Shown here piece after piece: positions 6,556-10,599 of a stretch of 10,599 nucleotides of DNA. Every line of letters begins with the position of its first letter. Positions within the stretch are counted from its first letter, which is position 1. The position numbers were made by a program, and so were the translations under genes. The notes under the pieces were generated by a model, which ran no database searches, had not been told where the DNA came from, and saw only the letters and a program-made list of their open reading frames with translations. This DNA is from SOKG01 sp964502665 (GTDB lineage: Bacteria; Chloroflexota; Dehalococcoidia; SZUA-161), in contig CAZCXP010000089.1 of NCBI GenBank assembly GCA_964502665.1, forward strand, positions 1-10,599, given 5' to 3'.

Positions 6556-8297
6556 ATGAGCAAGGACGAAAGATATGACGTTCTGATCATAGGTGGGGGA
6601 CCCAATGGGATGACGATAGCGGCATATCTGGCCAGGTGCGGGCTAAGCGTGTGCGTGCTGGAGGAGAGGGTGGAGTGTGGTGGAGCCTGTGAGACCGTGG
6701 AGCCAATACCGGGGGTGCGAATCTATCCCCACGCCATGCTCATGTACGCGGCGCCTGCCCCGGGATTCGAGCAGCTTGAGCTGCATAAGTACGGCTTCCG
6801 CATGACGTGGAATCCGATAGATATGATGAAATCGTTGAGCGCCGGTAACACGACCACCGAGGGAGTGAGCCCGATCACTGAAAAGGACGTGATGGGCTTT
6901 GGCAAGCTCGGCGGCCTGCTCGCTCAGCCCCCATTCACCAAGGAGCTGATGCGCGCCACCTTCTGGTGTCCGCCGCACCCACCCGAAGTGGAGGTGACGG
7001 ACGAGAACGTGCCCTATATGCAGGTGTACAAGAAATACCAGCCAGATGTCTGGACCCACGAGCTGCGCGAGTGGACCATGTTCGATCTCATGGACGAGCA
7101 TTGCGAAAGCGAGCCTTTCAAGGTCACGATGGCGTTCGCAGCCTGGGCATCTGGGGCAGCCGCGCATTGGGAGGGCGTGGCCATCCCTGCCTTGCTTTCT
7201 GTCCAGCTCCTCATTCTACCCAACACGGGCAAATTGAGTATTCNNNNNNNNNNCCTCGCGGCGGCCTGCACGGCTATTTCCATGCCATCCATCGCTGCGC
7301 TGTAGCCCACGGGGCAGTGGTGCGCACTACATGTCCCGTTGATGAGATCATCGTTGACGACGGGCAAGCACTGGGCGTTCGATTGAGGGAAACGGCCGCG
7401 GTGGGCGGAAGGAAAGTCTGGGCAAACAAGGCGGTGATCTCCGCTGTTGACTACCAGCAGACGTTCCTCAAGATGATCGGGAGGCGGCATCTGGACCCGG
7501 GCTTCATTCAGAAGGTGAAGGATATCAGCCTGAAGAATGGCACCCTCTACGTGTCCACCTTCCACACTCGCAGGCCCTTGCAGTGGGCACCCAAATTCAA
7601 GGCGATGGCTGAGAGCGAAACAGGTGTAGCAGGCCCATTCAATACCCCCTCGGGTGGCGTCTACCCCTCAGATTCAAGGGAGCTCTACTATGAGAACGTG
7701 GCCGATGTTGATGGTCACAAGAGGAATCCCAGCCTGCCGCCACAGAAGCTGCTGTGGTTCCTGACCCCATCACAGGCCTTCAATCCCACGGATTGCCAGG
7801 CCTCCTATGCCAAGGGGTATATCTCGGCTGCCTTCGAGGTAAATGTCCCCATACCTGAGTATCAGGTGGAAGGGCCAGAGGCTCAAAACGAGAATAAGGA
7901 AGAGCTGGACGCCTACATGCGCAAGGCCTTCAGTGAAGCGATAGATGGCCTCGATGATGAGAACATCATTCATCACTGGTCGGCAACTGGCCGCGAAGTT
8001 GAGTTTCGCAACACCGGTCTCATCGGTGGCACCTGGTGCGGCAGCCGCCACTGCAGAGACCAGTTGTGGACCCAGCGTCCCATCCCTGAGCTCGCTCGCT
8101 ACCGCACACCTATTGATGGACTCTATACGTGCCATCAGACAACGGGGCATCCCGGAGCGTTGTGCCTGATGGCCATCCCGTATAACCTGATGCACATACT
8201 CATCGAAGACGGCATAGCCGAGCCGGGCGATTGGTGGTACCCGTCGCCCTACTACATTCCTCAGCCGGGCAAGGTGCCTGCGATACCGCGGCATTAG
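6556..8297 (+). CDS. FAD-dependent oxidoreductase, phytoene-desaturase-like (protein A'), interrupted by an assembly gap
   Basis: This is the full-length paralogue of protein A, with the N-terminus that A lacks in this window. The FAD motif is VLIIGGGPNG (glycines 13, 15 and 18) with E36 at the end of strand 2. AAAGGGGG lies just upstream of the ATG. The frame before the gap (6556-7243, about 229 codons) and the frame after it (7254-8297, 347 codons plus stop, opening PRGGLHGYF) differ, but both match A co-linearly, so one gene is inferred. The mismatch is attributed to the 10-N filler and an anomalous 49-nt contig end. Downstream blocks include GLIGGTWCG, TPIDGLYTCHQ..HPGA and a WWYPSPYYIPQ tail. 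Compared with A it has extra residues around 7600-7660, and the second glycine of A's HPGG is alanine. The stop lies 19 nt before B'. It is probably a functional CrtI/COG1233-like redox enzyme of unknown substrate; a true frameshift cannot be excluded. Confidence 0.8.
7244..7253. other. Assembly gap (10 Ns) with anomalous left flank
   Basis: Ten unknown bases fall inside the A' gene. The 49 nt to the left (7195-7243), after codons for AIPAL, do not resemble the corresponding stretch of gene A in any of the three forward frames. Homology resumes immediately right of the gap at PRGG. In A the distance between these two points is 42 nt; here it is 59 nt as written, which breaks the frame. The gap size is probably arbitrary and the left contig end may be chimeric. 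Confidence 0.9.
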
Positions 8298-8316
8298 AGA
8301 AGGGGGCATTACGGCG

Positions 8317-9957
8317 ATGGAAGAAATCTTCGGGCATATGTTTGAGGAGTTTCCCGATGAAAGCCAGTGGGACGTCGTCGTCATTGGCGGAGGGCCCAAC
8401 GGTCTGATGGCTGCAGCCTATCTGGCCAAGGCCGGCCTTAAGGTCGCTTTGGCGGAGGCTCGCTACGAGATTGGTGGCGGGCTTGCTACAGACGAAATCC
8501 TCTATCCCTGCTACTCGTCCAACCCGCACGTCGTCTATCATCTGATGGTCGACTACATGCCAGTGATCAGGGACTTCAATCTGGATGGGCCGGCGCTGGT
8601 GTGGATCAAGCCCAATGCGCAGACCGGCATGGTCTTCGAGGACGGGAAGTCTCTGCTGCTGACACGCATGATTGAGGACACCAAGGACTCCATAAGCAAG
8701 TTCTCTTTCAAGGACGCCGTCGCCTTCGGCAAAGTGATGCGGACCTGGCGGCGGATTGTGGACGAGATAGTGGCCCCCGCCACCTATGTACCTCCCATGT
8801 CTCCCCTAGACATGACCATAGCTTTGCAGCGCACCGAGGTTGGCAATGAGATGCTGGAGATCATTGAGCGGAGTCCGCTGGACATCATCACCGAGACCTT
8901 TGAGAACGACCGCGTGCGCGCTCTGCTACTGTACGTTAGCTGCATGTGGGGGCTTGACCCCAGGGAGACCGGCACAGGCTTCTTTGTCCCTCTCCTTCTT
9001 ATTCGAGGGGCTAACAAGTGCTATTGCTACGGGGGTTCGCACAAGTTCGCCAGCGCCATGGCACGTGAGATCGTCAGGGCCGGGGGGTTGATCCTGGAAC
9101 ATGCGCCGGTGAGCAAGATAGTGATGGAGAACGGCCGGGTTGCCGGGGTTGAGCTCGCAGAGGGTCGTACCCTGCGCAGCAACGTGGTTATGTCCACACT
9201 GGACCCCCACACTACCTTCCTTGACCTGGTTGGCGCGGAGAACCTGTCGACGACTCTGAAGGAGTTGATCGAGGGGTGGACGTACGACAAGTGGAGCTAC
9301 TACACACTTCATGTTGCCTCCGAGGAGCCCCCGCGCTATGCCTGCGACGACCCCTGGATCAACGAGTCCTTCATGACCATCTTCGGCATTGAGAGCACAG
9401 ACCAGCTCCTGGCCCACTGGGATAATGTGGTAGCAGGCAAGGTAGGTGATAACTTCGGTGGGCATGCCACCTGTGAGAGCTTCTTCGATCCGCACCTGAG
9501 CGACAAGCCGGGCAAGAGTATTTCGTTCTTCCAGACGCACGCTCCCTATGAGATTGAGGGCGGCTGGGAAAAGCGGGGTAAGGAGCTTGAGGAAGCAGCG
9601 CTGGCCAAATGGCACAAGGCAGCCCCGAACATGACGCGGCAGAACATCATCACGACCACCTATGAGACGCCTGAGGACATCGAGGTCCGCTTCCCCAATA
9701 TGCGCCGCGGCGCGATCAAGCACGGCGACTACAAGCCGATACAGCTATTCTGTTTCCGGCCCAACCAGGAATGCTCCAGCACGGCGACGCCCATCGAGGG
9801 CCTCTACGTATGTGGTGCATCAACGTATCCCGGGGGGCTGGTGCTCGGGGGTCCCGGCTATATCGGTGCGAACAGGGTGGCCGAGGACCTCGGTGTTACT
9901 AAATGGTGGAAACCTACCAAAGAGATGGAGCAGTACATTAATACGTACGTGCAATAA
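8317..9957 (+). CDS. FAD-dependent oxidoreductase, phytoene-desaturase-like (protein B')
   Basis: This 546-residue protein is a close duplicate of protein B across its whole length, with no large insertion or deletion. The N-terminal extension again contains FPDES(Q)WD before VVVIGGGPNG (glycines 24, 26 and 29). The C-terminus carries TPIEGLYVCGAS.YPGGLVLGG and then KWWKPTKEM. The ribosome site AGAAGGGGG (8298-8306) starts immediately after the A' stop, 10 nt before the ATG. Its pairing and spacing with A' repeat the A-B arrangement. Stretches of near-identical nucleotide sequence with B suggest either recent duplication or gene conversion. The family is CrtI/COG1233-like FAD oxidoreductases; location is probably cytoplasmic, with no signal peptide or clear membrane span. 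The specific reaction is unknown, and specialisation relative to B is possible. Confidence 0.88.
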   Translation: MEEIFGHMFEEFPDESQWDVVVIGGGPNGLMAAAYLAKAGLKVALAEARYEIGGGLATDEILYPCYSSNPHVVYHLMVDYMPVIRDFNLDGPALVWIKPNAQTGMVFEDGKSLLLTRMIEDTKDSISKFSFKDAVAFGKVMRTWRRIVDEIVAPATYVPPMSPLDMTIALQRTEVGNEMLEIIERSPLDIITETFENDRVRALLLYVSCMWGLDPRETGTGFFVPLLLIRGANKCYCYGGSHKFASAMAREIVRAGGLILEHAPVSKIVMENGRVAGVELAEGRTLRSNVVMSTLDPHTTFLDLVGAENLSTTLKELIEGWTYDKWSYYTLHVASEEPPRYACDDPWINESFMTIFGIESTDQLLAHWDNVVAGKVGDNFGGHATCESFFDPHLSDKPGKSISFFQTHAPYEIEGGWEKRGKELEEAALAKWHKAAPNMTRQNIITTTYETPEDIEVRFPNMRRGAIKHGDYKPIQLFCFRPNQECSSTATPIEGLYVCGASTYPGGLVLGGPGYIGANRVAEDLGVTKWWKPTKEMEQYINTYVQ

Positions 9958-10000
9958 CCAAACTGGATGGTTGTAACCGCTGGCATTAGGCGGCAAGAGA

Positions 10001-10009
10001 TGCTATTAT
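10001..10009 (+). promoter_or_regulatory. Possible extended -10 promoter of the CoA-transferase gene
   Basis: TGCTATTAT fits the extended -10 pattern TGn-TATAAT with 5 of 6 hexamer matches, and lies about 50 nt before the GTG at 10059. No good -35 box is found at 16-18 nt upstream. The 101-nt gap (9958-10058) also has a weak 5-bp inverted repeat AACCA/TGGTT (9956-9960 / 9968-9972) right at the B' stop, too weak to call a terminator. Confidence 0.22.
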
Positions 10010-10058
10010 GTTGAATGCCCTGGACCGGTATAGCCTGTAGTGGACCTAAGGTGCTATT

Positions 10059-10599
10059 GTGACGAAGGAAAAAGAAGGCGCCTTGAGTGGATACCGTGTC
10101 TTGGACCTGACTGACAGCAAGGGCGCTTACTGTACCAAGCTGTTCGCCGATCTAGGCGCGGATGTAATCAAGATCGAGAGGCCGGAAGGTGATCCCGGCA
10201 GAGCCATGCCCCCATTTGTCGATGATGTGCCTCACCCGGAGAAGAGCCTCTATTTCCTCCACCGCAACGCCGGCAAGCGGGGCGTAACCCTGAACCTGGA
10301 TACTGAGCAAGGCCGGGATATCTTCAAGAGGCTGGTCAAGACGGCCGATGTCCTGGTGGACAACTCGCCGCCGGACTATATGGCAAGCTTGGGCCTCGAC
10401 TATCCCGCGCTGAAGGAGATAAACCCCGGGCTTATCATGGCCAGCATCACCGAATTCGGCCACTCAGGCCCCTACAAGGACCGCAAGGGCTCCAACCTCG
10501 TTGATTTCGCCATGAGCGGCGTGATGATCACCAGCGGCTACCCGGGAAAAGAGCCCTGCCTGCTGCCTGGGTCGCCGGCCTACGACGCAGCTTCAGTCC
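10059..10599 (+). CDS. Class III (CaiB/BaiF family) CoA-transferase, 3' partial
   Basis: The first 180 residues of a CoA-transferase run off the right edge; family members are usually about 400 residues. The N-terminal GYRVLDLTDSKGAYCTKLFADLGADVIKIERPEGDPGR layout is the family signature: a Rossmann-like start and the conserved LGADVIKIE(R/K)P..GD. NAGKRGVTLNL, the NPGLIMASIT segment and the FGHSGPYKDRKGSNL block are also characteristic. D176 in GSPAYDAAS aligns with the catalytic aspartate that forms the acyl-anhydride intermediate in formyl-CoA transferase. The enzyme would move CoA between carboxylic acids in the cytoplasm. The start is GTG with AAGGTG 5 nt upstream (10048-10053); a TTG at 10083 is an alternative. 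It follows B' by 101 nt on the same strand, so it may belong to the same pathway. Donor and acceptor are not identifiable; racemase-type relatives (alpha-methylacyl-CoA racemase) share the fold and cannot be fully excluded. Confidence 0.88.
   Translation, partial: MTKEKEGALSGYRVLDLTDSKGAYCTKLFADLGADVIKIERPEGDPGRAMPPFVDDVPHPEKSLYFLHRNAGKRGVTLNLDTEQGRDIFKRLVKTADVLVDNSPPDYMASLGLDYPALKEINPGLIMASITEFGHSGPYKDRKGSNLVDFAMSGVMITSGYPGKEPCLLPGSPAYDAASV

Larger units (their letters stand above)
6556..9957 (+). repeat. Duplicated A-B gene cassette, copy 2
   Basis: This is the direct-orientation counterpart of positions 1-3212. Protein-level similarity is strong throughout, visibly higher for B/B' than for A/A', and nucleotide identity occurs in patches such as 8695-8720 (26 nt identical to 1947-1972) and 9160-9182 (23 nt identical to 2412-2434). 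Confidence 0.85.

Noticed and set aside
6966..7243. Alternative frame running through the gap into the second half of A'
   Set aside because: Before the gap this frame has no homology to A, while the frame from 6556 matches A. The continuity is an artefact of the N filler length.
1..9957. Composite transposon explanation for the flanking direct repeats
   Set aside because: The repeats are metabolic gene pairs; no transposase, terminal inverted repeats or target-site duplications were seen.
10008..10040. Ten-codon mini-ORF upstream of the CoA-transferase as a leader peptide
   Set aside because: It has no ribosome site, no regulatory codon run, and no associated attenuator structure.

Overview
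The window is a single-strand (+) accessory metabolic region with bacterial features: clear Shine-Dalgarno sites, ATG/GTG starts, short intergenic gaps and moderately high GC. The host cannot be named from the sequence. A tungsten-type aldehyde ferredoxin oxidoreductase (AOR) points to an anaerobe. A run of 10 Ns indicates a draft or metagenomic assembly. Both window edges cut a gene.

Layout. Positions 1-3212 hold two adjacent FAD-dependent oxidoreductases of the phytoene-desaturase/CrtI-like class, here called A (5' end cut off) and B. Positions 3351-6319 hold a tungsten/molybdopterin AOR, a MoeB/ThiF-type E1-like adenylyltransferase and a MoaD/ThiS-type sulfur carrier, which look like the enzyme plus part of its cofactor-sulfur supply. 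Positions 6556-9957 hold a second A-B pair (A' and B') in the same order and orientation. A' contains the assembly gap. From 10059 to the right edge is the start of a class III (CaiB/BaiF) CoA-transferase.

How the genes may work together. A and B always occur as a tightly spaced pair (17 and 19 nt between genes), and both carry an N-terminal FAD-binding Rossmann motif or are homologous to a copy that does. They also share a C-terminal WWxP(S/T)-type tail, so A and B are probably distant paralogues and may form a two-component redox enzyme. The AOR would interconvert an aldehyde and a carboxylic acid, and the CoA-transferase would activate a carboxylic acid. The inferred theme is anaerobic processing of an unsaturated or alicyclic/terpenoid-like carbon skeleton with aldehyde, acid and CoA-thioester intermediates. 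The substrate is unknown.

Regulation. A good sigma70-like promoter (TTGATT-17-TAGAAT) with a 12-bp palindrome just upstream precedes A', so the second pair is probably its own transcription unit. An 11-bp perfect stem-loop lies between the AOR and the MoeB-like gene. No tRNA, rRNA, CRISPR array, insertion sequence or integrase was seen.
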